64,000 nucleotides of DNA from Bradyrhizobium lablabi (GTDB taxonomy: Bacteria; Pseudomonadota; Alphaproteobacteria; Rhizobiales; Xanthobacteraceae): contig NZ_LT670844.1 in NCBI RefSeq assembly GCF_900141755.1, positions 4,216,001 to 4,280,000 of the forward strand, given 5' to 3'. The notes beneath the pieces are model-generated. The model did not search any database. It had not been told where the DNA came from and saw only the letters and a list, made by a program, of their open reading frames with translations. Made by a program: the position numbers and the translations under genes. Shown piece by piece: positions 8,450 through 16,836 of this stretch (position 1 is its first letter; each line of letters begins with the position of its first letter).

Positions 8450-9321
8450 ACCGTGCGCTCCTCGGCACGGCCCAAGAGCCCTTGCGGACGGAACAGGATG
8501 ATGACGATCAGAAGGATCAGCGGCACCGCCGCGCGATATTGGGTGGAGACGTAAGCCGCCGAGAGATTGTCCACCACGCCGATCAACAATCCACCGGCGA
8601 TGGCGCCACGCACCTGATTAAAACCGCCGACGATCGCCGCGATGAATGCCGCCTGCCCCAGCACCTCGCCGCTGGAGAATTTTGCGAGATAGATCGGCGT
8701 GATCAGAAGCGAGGCCAGCGCCACCAGGAACGCATTGATCAGGAACGTCAGCAGGATCATCCGCTCGACGGGGACGCCGATGATGCGCGCAACGACCGGA
8801 TTCTGCGCCGCCGCCTGCATCTGATGGCCGATCGAGGTGCGATTGAGCAGCGCGGTGAGGCCGATCACGGCAAGGATGGCGAGCGCCAGCACGCCGAGGC
8901 TCTGCAACGAGATCATGCGGCCGAGGATCGAGATGTCACCGGCCGGCACGATCGAGGGAAACGGCGAGGCCTCGGCGCTGAAAAATTGTTTTACGGCTTC
9001 CTTGATGCCGATGGCGAGCGCCATGGTCGCAATCGCGAGCGGCAACACGCCGTGGCGCAGCATCGGATCGACCAGTAGCATCTTGAAGCCGAGGCCGAGC
9101 AACAACAGCGATAGCAGGATGCCGACCAGGATCGCGAGCCAGAACGGGGCGCCCACGTGCATCACAGCCAGCATCAGGAATGCCGGCAGCATAACGAATT
9201 CGCCCTGCGCGAAATTGATGGTCTGCGAGGTCTGCCACAAGAGTGTGAAGCCTGTGGCGACCAGGGCGTAGATCGCTCCGGTTGCGAGGCCGGCCACCAG
9301 AAGATCGAGCAGATTGGACAT
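8446..9321 (-). CDS. Branched-chain-type ABC transporter permease (LivH-like)
   Basis: This 291-residue integral membrane protein begins MSNLLDLLVAGLATGAIYAL and contains QTINFAQGEFVMLPAF, the LivH-family hallmark. It is the other half of the permease heterodimer. It is encoded directly after the periplasmic binding protein (56 bases apart) and overlaps livM by four bases. Confidence 0.92.
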   Translation of the reverse strand: MSNLLDLLVAGLATGAIYALVATGFTLLWQTSQTINFAQGEFVMLPAFLMLAVMHVGAPFWLAILVGILLSLLLLGLGFKMLLVDPMLRHGVLPLAIATMALAIGIKEAVKQFFSAEASPFPSIVPAGDISILGRMISLQSLGVLALAILAVIGLTALLNRTSIGHQMQAAAQNPVVARIIGVPVERMILLTFLINAFLVALASLLITPIYLAKFSSGEVLGQAAFIAAIVGGFNQVRGAIAGGLLIGVVDNLSAAYVSTQYRAAVPLILLIVIILFRPQGLLGRAEERTV

Positions 9322-9377
9322 GCTTCCCCTGTTTTCTGCGGACGATGAGCTGCGCGCGTGCCCGCAAAAAGCCCAGC

Positions 9378-10529
9378 TCAGTTCAGCTTCGGCAAGATTT
9401 TCTTGATCACCTGCTTGCCTTCGACGATCTCGACCAGAAAACCCTGACGGTCGATGTCGCCGTTCGCATCAAAAGTCACGTCCATCAGGATGCCCGGCTC
9501 ATCGGCCGCCTTGATGGTGAGGCCATGCAGCGTATCGGCGAAGGCCTTGCCGTCGACCTTGCCCATTTTCTCGGTGGTCGCCTTGATCATGTAGATCGCG
9601 AGATAGCCTTTGATGCCGTTGTGGTCGGGAACGTAATTGTATTTCTTGACGAACTTTTCGCGGAACGCCTTTACCAGATCGATCGGCGCGTCGGTGGTGA
9701 GGCCGACATGGCCGCGCGCGCCGTTGGCGGCGTCGCCGGCGAGTTCGACCACCTTCTGCCCCACCAGCGTAGTCTCGCCGATCAGCGGGACGGTCACGCT
9801 TTGGCGCTTGAGTTCTTTGAGGATACGCGCGCTCTCTTCCTCGTTGAGGTAGATAAAGACGGCATCCGGCGCGGCGGCCTTGATCTTGCTGACATCGGCG
9901 GCGAAATCGGCTTGTCCTGCTTCGGTCGACAGATCGGCTGCGACCTTGATGCCGTGGCGGGTAAATTCCTTGGTGATGACGTCGCGTCCGCCCTTGCCGA
10001 AATCATTGTTGACCCAGACGATCGCGACCGACTTGGCCTTGAGATCGTCGTTGATGTATTTTGCCACCTTCGGCATCGAGGACTGCTGGCCGAACGAAGT
10101 GCGGAACAAAAACTTGTTGCCGCCTTGCGTCAGTTCGGCGGCCTCACCGCCCATGATCTGCGCGATGCCGGCGTCGGCGGCGAGCGGTGCGGTGACTTTG
10201 ACGGATCCGGAATAGCCGGGGCCGAGCAACACATAGGGCTCGCTGTCGAGCGCCTTCTGCACCTGCGCGCGCGCCACGCCCGGATTACTCTGCGAATCCG
10301 CGTGGCTGACCTCGATCTTGTGCCCCAAAATGCCGCCGTTGGCGTTTATCTCTTCGACCGCGAGATCGATGCCGTTTTTCCAGTTGTTGCCGACGGTGGC
10401 GCCGCCGCCCGACAATTCGGCGACGTCGGCCAGTTTGATCGGCGCGCCCTGTGCGAACGCCGTTCCGCTCCAGACTGAGGCGAGCAAGACGGAAGCGAGC
10501 AAGGCGCCCGCCAAGATTTTCGGCTTCAT
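9378..10529 (-). CDS. ABC transporter periplasmic substrate-binding protein
   Basis: This is a 383-residue type-1 periplasmic binding protein (Peripla_BP_6/LivK-like). It has a signal peptide ending near residue 25 (SGTAFAQ) and the typical IKLADVAELSGGGATVGNNW and GPGYSGSVKVTAPLAAD segments. I chose the ATG with a strong AGGGAGG Shine-Dalgarno nine bases upstream rather than the longer frame start. It should capture the solute for the downstream permeases. Context with a shikimate-type dehydrogenase and a 3-dehydroshikimate dehydratase suggests quinate, shikimate or a related hydroxy-carboxylic acid as ligand (inference). Confidence 0.88.
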   Translation of the reverse strand: MKPKILAGALLASVLLASVWSGTAFAQGAPIKLADVAELSGGGATVGNNWKNGIDLAVEEINANGGILGHKIEVSHADSQSNPGVARAQVQKALDSEPYVLLGPGYSGSVKVTAPLAADAGIAQIMGGEAAELTQGGNKFLFRTSFGQQSSMPKVAKYINDDLKAKSVAIVWVNNDFGKGGRDVITKEFTRHGIKVAADLSTEAGQADFAADVSKIKAAAPDAVFIYLNEEESARILKELKRQSVTVPLIGETTLVGQKVVELAGDAANGARGHVGLTTDAPIDLVKAFREKFVKKYNYVPDHNGIKGYLAIYMIKATTEKMGKVDGKAFADTLHGLTIKAADEPGILMDVTFDANGDIDRQGFLVEIVEGKQVIKKILPKLN

Positions 10530-10589
10530 TCGGTTCCTCCCTGGTGATCTCACGATTTTTTAGCCGCGGCCTTTTGCTAAACCGCGTTG

Positions 10590-11477
10590 TCATGCCGCGT
10601 AGGATGCGGAATATCCTTTGGCCATCACCGCATCGAATGCAATTCCCATCTCGGCGGTGGACGGCGTCAGCCCGGTGAACAATTCGAACGCGTCGGCCGC
10701 CTGGTAGATCGCAAGCTCGCGCCCGGTCATGACCGCGGCGCCCTTGGCTTTGGCGGCCGTCAACAGCGGCGTCCACAGCGGTGAATAGACCGCGTCCGCA
10801 ACCCACATGTCCGCATGCAGCAGGTTTTCCGGAACCGGCGTGCCGAGGTTCGGCAGCATCCCGACCGGCGAGCCGTTGACTATTCCCGCAACGCCGCGCA
10901 GCGCATCCTCGACGCTTTGGGTTGCGCTGGTTTTGACCTGACTTTCGAGCTGCTTTGCCAGACGCGCGGCCTTGGCCATCTCTGAATCAAAGATCCGCAG
11001 TTCGGCGACGCCGAGACCTGCAAGCGCAAATGCAATCGCCTTGCCGACGCCGCCGGCGCCGATCAGAGCGACCGGGCCATGGGCGGAGGCCGTGACGAGG
11101 TGGGAAACGGCGCGCGCAAAACCTGTGGTGTCGGTGTTGTGGCCGATCAATCTGCCGTCGCGGACGACGACGGTATTGACCGCACCGATGCGGGCCGCGC
11201 CCGGCGATAATTCGTCGAGCAGATCGACCACGGCCTCCTTGTAGGGAAAGGTGACGTTGATGCCGGCAAAGCCGAGCCGCCGCACGCCTTCGAGCAGCAG
11301 CTTCAAGTCTTCCCGTCCGGCGCCGGCTATCTCGGCGAGCTGATAATGGCAACGAAGGCCCAGCGCCTCGGCGGCTCGTTCGTGCATCGCGGGCGAGGCC
11401 GAATGCGCGATCGGCGCGCCGAGCAATCCGGTCAGAATGCGGTCGCGTGAGGAGTTATGGCTGGTGGTCTTCATCAT
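10590..11477 (-). CDS. Quinate/shikimate dehydrogenase-like protein (AroE family)
   Basis: This 295-residue AroE-family protein has the shikimate-binding residues (HSASPAMH, 25-32), the catalytic Lys80 in NVTFPYKE and Asp116 in GHNTDTTGF, and the glycine motif GAGGVGKA (140-147). After the second Rossmann strand it reads RIFDSE with Asp164, where biosynthetic AroE has an NRT-type NADP-phosphate clamp. That resembles catabolic NAD-using quinate/shikimate dehydrogenases such as the Corynebacterium type. It would oxidise quinate or shikimate to the 3-dehydro form. I chose the first of two adjacent ATGs and discarded a 23-residue upstream extension that would cover the palindromic leader. It heads the importer genes, 60 bases before the binding protein. 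Confidence 0.82.
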   Translation of the reverse strand: MMKTTSHNSSRDRILTGLLGAPIAHSASPAMHERAAEALGLRCHYQLAEIAGAGREDLKLLLEGVRRLGFAGINVTFPYKEAVVDLLDELSPGAARIGAVNTVVVRDGRLIGHNTDTTGFARAVSHLVTASAHGPVALIGAGGVGKAIAFALAGLGVAELRIFDSEMAKAARLAKQLESQVKTSATQSVEDALRGVAGIVNGSPVGMLPNLGTPVPENLLHADMWVADAVYSPLWTPLLTAAKAKGAAVMTGRELAIYQAADAFELFTGLTPSTAEMGIAFDAVMAKGYSASYAA

Positions 11478-11518
11478 CTCGCTGCTCTCGGCGCCAAGAT
11501 AACGCAGCGCTCCCCTAA

Positions 11519-11558
11519 CACAATTACCCTGTTGTGCGACAAACATAACATCATGTTA
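11519..11558. promoter_or_regulatory. Two inverted repeats upstream of the dehydrogenase gene
   Basis: Two dyads lie in the 78-base gap between the LysR regulator and the dehydrogenase. CACAA-N8-TTGTG covers 11519-11536, and the perfect TAACAT-C-ATGTTA covers 11546-11558 and includes the LysR stop codon. AT-rich dyads of this kind are compatible with LysR-type operator sites for the downstream catabolic operon. No binding evidence exists. Confidence 0.4.
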
Positions 11559-12494
11559 ATTCTTGCGGACCCGCGAAACGGTCTTCTTTGGCCCGGTTCG
11601 AGCAAGCCCGACGGCGCGCATTTCCGAGCGCAGGCAATCAATAAAATGCTCGATGTAATGCGACAGCGGCGCGCCGCGCTTCACCGCGATGTAGGTGTCG
11701 AATTGGGTCGGCTCGGTGATGCGCAGCAGTTCGATACCGGGATAGCCGCCATGGGCGACGGTGAATTGATCGATCACCGCGATCCCGAGCCCGGCCTTGA
11801 CCAGCGCGCAGACCGTGGTGCCGAACCGCGCCCGGATGGTGATGTCGTAACTGAGTTTATTGCGGGCGAAGATCTCGGCCATGATGCGGCCATAGGGGTC
11901 GTTGGGATCGATACCGATCAGTGGATAGCGGATGATTTCCGCCGCCGAGATTTGCTTGCGGCCGGCAAGCTCGTGGCCGTCGGGGACGATGCAGAACAAT
12001 TCGCCCGAGGCCAGCGGCAGGAAGTCGAGGCCGGAATGATCGAGCCGGTAGCTCATGGCGACACAATCGCCGCGGCCGAGCAGGAGATAATCGACCGCCT
12101 CCTCGATCTTGAGGATGTTGATGTCGATGCGCAGCTCCGGATAGCGCCGCCGCACCCGCTCGATGGCGCGCGGCACCATCACCTGCGAGATGCTCGGCAC
12201 CGAGCCGATGCGCAGCTCTGAGAGGGCGCCGCGGCCGATCTTGGAGATGATCTCGGTGAGATCGTCGACCTTCTTGTAGACGCCGTTGATCTGCTCGAAA
12301 ATATTCTGCGCCTCAGGCGTCGGAAAATAGCGCCCGTTTTGGCGCTGGAAGAAGCGGATGCCGAGCGATTTCTCGGTGTATTTCACCAGACGGCTGATGC
12401 CGGGTGCCGACACATTGAGAAGCTTTGCGGCGCCGCCGATGGTGCCGGTCACCATGACGGCGCGGATGACTTCGACCTGGCGCAGCGTCATCAT
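11556..12494 (-). CDS. LysR-family transcriptional regulator
   Basis: This is a 312-residue LysR-type regulator. The N-terminal winged helix-turn-helix (about 1-62) includes GTIGGAAKLLNVSAPGISRLVKY-like spacing, and a periplasmic-binding-protein-like effector domain fills the rest (from about 90). I chose the ATG with a GGAGG sequence eight to twelve bases upstream rather than a longer frame start. It is encoded on the same strand as, and immediately upstream of, the dehydrogenase-importer-dehydratase genes, so it most likely controls them in response to the imported acid or an intermediate. Co-directional placement, rather than the usual divergent one, is slightly unusual. Confidence 0.85.
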   Translation of the reverse strand: MMTLRQVEVIRAVMVTGTIGGAAKLLNVSAPGISRLVKYTEKSLGIRFFQRQNGRYFPTPEAQNIFEQINGVYKKVDDLTEIISKIGRGALSELRIGSVPSISQVMVPRAIERVRRRYPELRIDINILKIEEAVDYLLLGRGDCVAMSYRLDHSGLDFLPLASGELFCIVPDGHELAGRKQISAAEIIRYPLIGIDPNDPYGRIMAEIFARNKLSYDITIRARFGTTVCALVKAGLGIAVIDQFTVAHGGYPGIELLRITEPTQFDTYIAVKRGAPLSHYIEHFIDCLRSEMRAVGLARTGPKKTVSRVRKN

Positions 12495-12580
12495 GTGTGA
12501 GCTTCCTCCGTGCCGCGCCGGCATCCAAAGCCGGCGGCATTTTGGATATTAGCGCAAAGCTTGAGGGAGCGAGGGGAAGA

Positions 12581-13780
12581 TCAGGCCGCCTTCGCCTCTT
12601 GGGCCAGCCTTCTTTGAAACAATGCGGCGACCGCGGCCAGCGCCAGCGTCGCCGCCGAGACATTGAGCGCATAGGACAGGCTGCCCAGCGCGTCGGTGAC
12701 GGCGCCGACCGCGATCGGCCCTAGGGTCTGGCCGAGGCCGAACGCGATCGTCATCGCCGCAATTCCTTTCGGCCATTCGGCGAGCGGGTAGTTGAAGCGC
12801 ACGAAGGCGGTGGTCGATGCGACCACCGCGAAGAAGGCGACGCCGAACACCAGCGCCGATATCGCCAGCAAGAGCGTCGAATGTCCGAACAACGGCAGCG
12901 CCGCGCCGATGGCAAGCGCGGCAAGAATAATCGCGGTCGAGACGCCGCCGCGGTTGAGCGCCAGCACGCCGCGCCACACCCATGGCGTCACGAACGCACT
13001 CAGTCCGATCAGGCTCCAGAACGCGCTCTGCGCCGCCGCGCCGCCGCCGGCGTCGCGGACATAGGCGATCATGAAGGTCATGTAGGCGATATAGCCGGCG
13101 CCGAACAGAAAATAGCTGGTGAGATAGATCAGCACCGGCCGGATCGCGAAGCTCGCCGGCGCGGCTTCGGCAATCCGCGCCTTTGTATCGATCGGGGTCA
13201 CTAGCAGCGGAATCATCAAGATGACCGACAACAGCGTCAGCGCCCACCAGACGATCCACCACGATCCCGGACCGAACGCCTGCAGCACGAACGGCGCGAC
13301 CAGGCCGGAGGAGACGATGCCGAGCCCGGGGCCGGCATAGAACAGACTGAGCAGAAAATTCGCCCGCGCCGGCCACGACTGCGCGATCGTCGCCGCCAGC
13401 GCACCGCCGGCGACGAAGCCGACCGCGGCGGCCACCCCCACGAGCAGCCGCGCAAAACTCAAAATGACAAAATTGCCTGATATTGCGCATAGCGCCAGCG
13501 ACACCACGCTGGCCAGCGTTCCCCAGCGCACCGCGGCCGACAGCCCAAATCGCTTGACGAACCTGGAGGCCAAGAGCGCGCCCACCAGATAGCCCGCGGC
13601 ATTGATCGTGTTCATGAAACCCGCCGCCGAATACGACCAGCCAAGCGCGTCGCGCATGTCCGGCAGCACCAGCGCATAGGCAAAGCGGCCGATGCCGAGG
13701 CCGACGGTGGGCGCAAGCGACAGGAACAGGATCAGCCGCGCGGGATGCGCGTAAGGCTGGGGGCGATCGGGGGCGTGCAA
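12581..13780 (-). CDS. MFS transporter, YbfB/YjiJ type
   Basis: This 399-residue protein has about twelve hydrophobic helices and the motif GIGRFAYALVLPDM near the N-terminus, typical of the YbfB/YjiJ group of major facilitator permeases. The start is a TTG with GGAG eight bases upstream; no suitable ATG exists before the first helix. It precedes the LysR gene on the same strand, 86 bases apart, and may belong to the same hydroaromatic-acid locus as a second permease or an exporter. The substrate is unknown. Confidence 0.78.
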   Translation of the reverse strand: MHAPDRPQPYAHPARLILFLSLAPTVGLGIGRFAYALVLPDMRDALGWSYSAAGFMNTINAAGYLVGALLASRFVKRFGLSAAVRWGTLASVVSLALCAISGNFVILSFARLLVGVAAAVGFVAGGALAATIAQSWPARANFLLSLFYAGPGLGIVSSGLVAPFVLQAFGPGSWWIVWWALTLLSVILMIPLLVTPIDTKARIAEAAPASFAIRPVLIYLTSYFLFGAGYIAYMTFMIAYVRDAGGGAAAQSAFWSLIGLSAFVTPWVWRGVLALNRGGVSTAIILAALAIGAALPLFGHSTLLLAISALVFGVAFFAVVASTTAFVRFNYPLAEWPKGIAAMTIAFGLGQTLGPIAVGAVTDALGSLSYALNVSAATLALAAVAALFQRRLAQEAKAA

Positions 13781-13905
13781 GGGGTTACTCCGGCAAGCCT
13801 AGTTTGGCAGGGTTCGGGGCCTTTGCACAGGTGCGCCGCCAGCAATGGTGTCTTGCCAATCGCGCAACGCCGCTTTAGCACTCGGCGCGCGCACGCGATA
13901 TTAGC

Positions 13906-14001
13906 CGTCATGCCCGGCCTTGTGCCGGGCATCCACGTCTTTCTTCTTCGTTTTCGTTTGCAACGAAGACGTGGATGGCCGGGACAAGCCCGGCCATGAC
14001 G
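13906..14001. repeat. Interspersed palindromic repeat, family B (CGTCATGCCCGG / CCACGTCTT type)
   Basis: The arms CGTCATG...GGGCATCCACGTCTT and AAGACGTGGATGG...CATGACG form a hairpin of nearly the whole element. Copies are at 21304 and 23996. It ends 22 bases before the leuB start codon. Confidence 0.8.
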
Positions 14002-14023
14002 GGTGGATGAGGAAAACAATCAA

Positions 14024-15136
14024 ATGGCGACCCAAAAACTGCTGCTTCTCCCCGGCGACGGCATCGGGCCCGAAGTGATGGCGGAGGTAAAGCGCCTGAT
14101 CGACTGGCTCAACGCGCAAGGCATCGCACATTTCGAGACCGAGCAGGGGCTGGTCGGCGGCGCCGCCTATGATGCGAGCAAGCAGAGCATTACGGATGCC
14201 ACGATGGCTACCGCTCAGGCCGCCGATGCGATCATCTTCGGCGCAGTGGGCGGCCCGAAATGGGACAGTGTTCCCTACGAGGCGCGCCCCGAAGCCGGCC
14301 TGCTTCGCTTGCGCAAGGACCTCGGCCTGTTCGCGAACTTGCGTCCGGCGGTGTGTTATCCCGCGCTTGCAGACGCATCGAGCCTGAAGCGCGAAGTGGT
14401 CGAGGGCCTCGACATCATGATCGTGCGCGAGCTCACCGGCGGGGTGTATTTCGGGGAACCGAAAACCATCGCCGATCTCGGCAACGGCCAGAAGCGCGCC
14501 ATCGATACCCAAGTCTACGACACCTATGAGATCGAGCGCATCGCCCGCGTTGCCTTCGACCTGGCGCGCAAGCGGCGCAACAAACTGACCTCGATGGAAA
14601 AGCGCAACGTCATGAAGTCCGGCGTGCTCTGGAACGAAGTGGTTACGCAAGTGCATGCGCGCGAATACAAGGACGTCACGCTCGAACATCAACTCGCCGA
14701 TTCCGGCGGCATGAATCTGGTGAAATCGCCGAAGGCATTTGACGTGATTGTCACCGACAATCTGTTCGGCGACATGCTGTCGGATATCGCGGCGATGCTG
14801 ACGGGATCGCTCGGCATGCTACCGTCGGCGTCGCTTGGCGAGGTCGACGTCAAAAGCAAAAAACGCAAATCGCTGTTCGAGCCGGTGCACGGCTCCGCAC
14901 CCGACATTGCCGGGAAAGGATTAGCCAATCCGATCGCGATGATCGCTTCGTTCGGCATGGCGCTGCGCTATTCCTTCGACATGGGTGCGCTCGCCGACAA
15001 GGTCGATGCTGCGATCGCAGCCGTGCTCGCAAGCGGCCTGCGCACAGCGGATATCAAATCCGAGGGCACCAAGGCGGCGAGCACCACGCAGATGGGCGAA
15101 GCGATCTTGAAGGAGTTGCAGGCGCTGCACGCGTAA
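14024..15136 (+). CDS. leuB: 3-Isopropylmalate dehydrogenase
   Basis: This 370-residue cytoplasmic enzyme performs the NAD-dependent oxidative decarboxylation of 3-isopropylmalate in leucine synthesis. Family markers are [13 protein letters not shown] at the start, the substrate arginines in [17 protein letters not shown], the [10 protein letters not shown] segment and the NAD-site [16 protein letters not shown]. The ATG with a GAGGAA sequence ten bases upstream was chosen over a longer frame start. The leucine genes are dispersed here: leuD and leuC lie 7-11 kb away on the opposite strand. Confidence 0.95.
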   Translation: MATQKLLLLPGDGIGPEVMAEVKRLIDWLNAQGIAHFETEQGLVGGAAYDASKQSITDATMATAQAADAIIFGAVGGPKWDSVPYEARPEAGLLRLRKDLGLFANLRPAVCYPALADASSLKREVVEGLDIMIVRELTGGVYFGEPKTIADLGNGQKRAIDTQVYDTYEIERIARVAFDLARKRRNKLTSMEKRNVMKSGVLWNEVVTQVHAREYKDVTLEHQLADSGGMNLVKSPKAFDVIVTDNLFGDMLSDIAAMLTGSLGMLPSASLGEVDVKSKKRKSLFEPVHGSAPDIAGKGLANPIAMIASFGMALRYSFDMGALADKVDAAIAAVLASGLRTADIKSEGTKAASTTQMGEAILKELQALHA

Positions 15137-15166
15137 GCACAGCGCCGTCGTCCCCGCGAAGGAACC

Positions 15167-15303
15167 GTAGGGTGGGCAAAGCCAACGGGTCGCGCGAACG
15201 CGCGCCCGATGATAAACTCCGCGTGCCCACCATTCAAAATCAAGCGGCGTCCGATTGGGTTAGATGGTGGGCACGGCGCCAAGCGCGCCTTTGCCCACCC
15301 TAC
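15167..15303. repeat. Interspersed palindromic repeat, family J (GTAGGGTGGGCAAAG type)
   Basis: The outer arms GTAGGGTGGGCAAA and TTTGCCCACCCTAC and inner GTGCCCACCAT / ATGGTGGGCAC arms make a nested hairpin. This is the only copy seen in the window. Confidence 0.75.
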
Positions 15304-15362
15304 ATCTCCGCTACATCTCCGCTTTCGCAGGGACGACCCGGAGTTAGCGTTGCGACGCTAAA

Positions 15363-15749
15363 TCAATACAGCGGGAAGCCCCGCGGATAGCCGCCCATAT
15401 CCGACGGCGGGTTGAGCGGCTGGCGGTCGATCGGGCGATTGTTGTTCTCGCGCCCGAACGAAGGGTAGCCGAGCTCCGGCGGGAGCGCGTAGTCAGTGAA
15501 CTTGCGGTCGCCGGGCAATACTTCGGTGCCGGCGTCGAGCCAGGAGCGTCTCGTCACATAAATCCTGGTGTGCGGTCCCTGCTGATAGGACACGTTCGGA
15601 CCGTTGGACCCGTAATAGGGACGGCCGCGATTGTCATATTTCAGCTTATCCTGCGCGCCGGCCGGCGTCATGGCGAAGCCGGTCGTAACGACGGCGACCG
15701 CGGCGAGCGACACCGCAAGCTTGTTCGCGGCGGGGAATTTCCAGGTCAT
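15363..15749 (-). CDS. Small exported protein of unknown function
   Basis: This is a 128-residue protein with a signal peptide (about 1-32, ending AMTPAGAQ) and a mature part rich in Tyr, Pro, Gly and Asn (for example RGRPYYGSNGPNVSYQ). I recognise no catalytic motif. I chose the ATG with AGGA nine bases upstream; the open frame extends further but lacks a signal-like N-terminus. It looks like the small secreted proteins common in Bradyrhizobium. It is probably periplasmic and its function is unknown. Confidence 0.65.
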   Translation of the reverse strand: MTWKFPAANKLAVSLAAVAVVTTGFAMTPAGAQDKLKYDNRGRPYYGSNGPNVSYQQGPHTRIYVTRRSWLDAGTEVLPGDRKFTDYALPPELGYPSFGRENNNRPIDRQPLNPPSDMGGYPRGFPLY

Positions 15750-15908
15750 CAGGTCCTCATGGGGCTGGCGGATCGCCAATTCGGTTGGGTACGGTTTTAG
15801 CCGGCGCAGGCCTGCGGTCACAAGGTCAATCCGGCCACACTGCGTCACAATAATGCGGGGTGGGACGAAAAGTTGCATGAAAACCAGCATCTTGGCGGGT
15901 GCGCCGGA

Positions 15909-16718
15909 TCAAATTCCGCGGCGCCAACGGGGGTTTTCGACGCCCGTCACCCAGTCCGCCGGCGCGGCCGATGGCGTGGCGGAGGCGCAGCCGCCGCGTT
16001 TGAGCTCGGCATGGGCAAATAATTCGGCCAGTTTCGGGTCCTTTCCAGCCGTGAGCAGCACCAGGTGATCCAGCATGCAGGAGATCGCCGCGCGCCGGGC
16101 CGGCAAGGCATCGCCCTGGCACGACCAGCCGGAAATCCGCAAGGTCGGCTGGTCAAACCGCTTGATGAAGCTGAGGCAAGATCGCGGGCCGCCGGCCTCG
16201 TCGGCATGCCGAAGCAGCATCACGGCGCCGAATTTGCTGTCGATGACCCCTGCGGTTTCCAATTCGCCAACGCCTTTGAGGTCGATTTGCGCGGCAGATT
16301 CGGTGGCGGTCGGTCGCGATGGGTCGAATTCGTCGCCGGGGCGATAGATTTCGAGCTCGGCCACCTGCTTTTTGTCTTGAGCGGCCCAGCGAAGGATGTC
16401 CTTGCGGCCGCCTTCGGGATGCCGGAGAACCTCGTAACTAGCGGTTTTTTTCGGTCAAATCGAACTGGCTGACGGCGAATGAAGGATACGAAAGGCTGGC
16501 CGCGCTCCAGCCTGGTTTGGCGGCAGGCTCGTCCGCCAGCTCAACCGGTATTTGGTCCCATAGAGCCATGGCCCAAGGATGGCAAGCAGGGCGAGCGCCC
16601 CCATATAGGCCACGAGGCGCGCGAATGTGCCGCGACATTCGTCGGCAAAACTGGTCAGCGCCGGATGAATTTTGGCCGGATCACAGGGGAGGGCAGCGGG
16701 GCCCCAAAACGACCGCAT
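15909..16718 (-). pseudogene. Frameshifted gene for a membrane-anchored conserved protein
   Basis: Three segments in two frames together read as one protein. A start segment (from 16718) has a transmembrane helix, VAYMGALALLAILG. A middle segment in another frame reads WDQIPVELADEPAAKPG to FDLTEK. A long C-terminal segment returns to the first frame, with SYEVLRHPEGGRKD leading into ELEIYRPGDEFDPS. The second shift falls exactly at a run of seven A on the coding strand (16445-16451); six A would join the frames seamlessly. The first shift is near 16560-16575 and needs one extra base. The shifts compensate each other, so they may be real decay or sequencing/assembly errors. The family is an uncharacterised rhizobial protein. 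Confidence 0.6.
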
Positions 16719-16836
16719 CCAACGCCCAAAGTACAGCTCTCAACATTGTATTAAGGGCGTTTCTCGCATAGAAGCGCTGCTCCTTTCCTTATCCGCCTAC
16801 GGCGGGGGAACGGCATTTTTCTTCGGAGAGTGAACG

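Noticed and set aside
7455..8468. N-terminal extension of the LivG-like frame
   Set aside because: It overlies livM in another frame; the family starts at the ATG at 7454.
5961..10529. Calling the ABC importer a branched-chain amino acid transporter by name
   Set aside because: Family membership fits, but operon context with shikimate-pathway catabolic enzymes makes a different substrate more likely, so liv symbols were not assigned.
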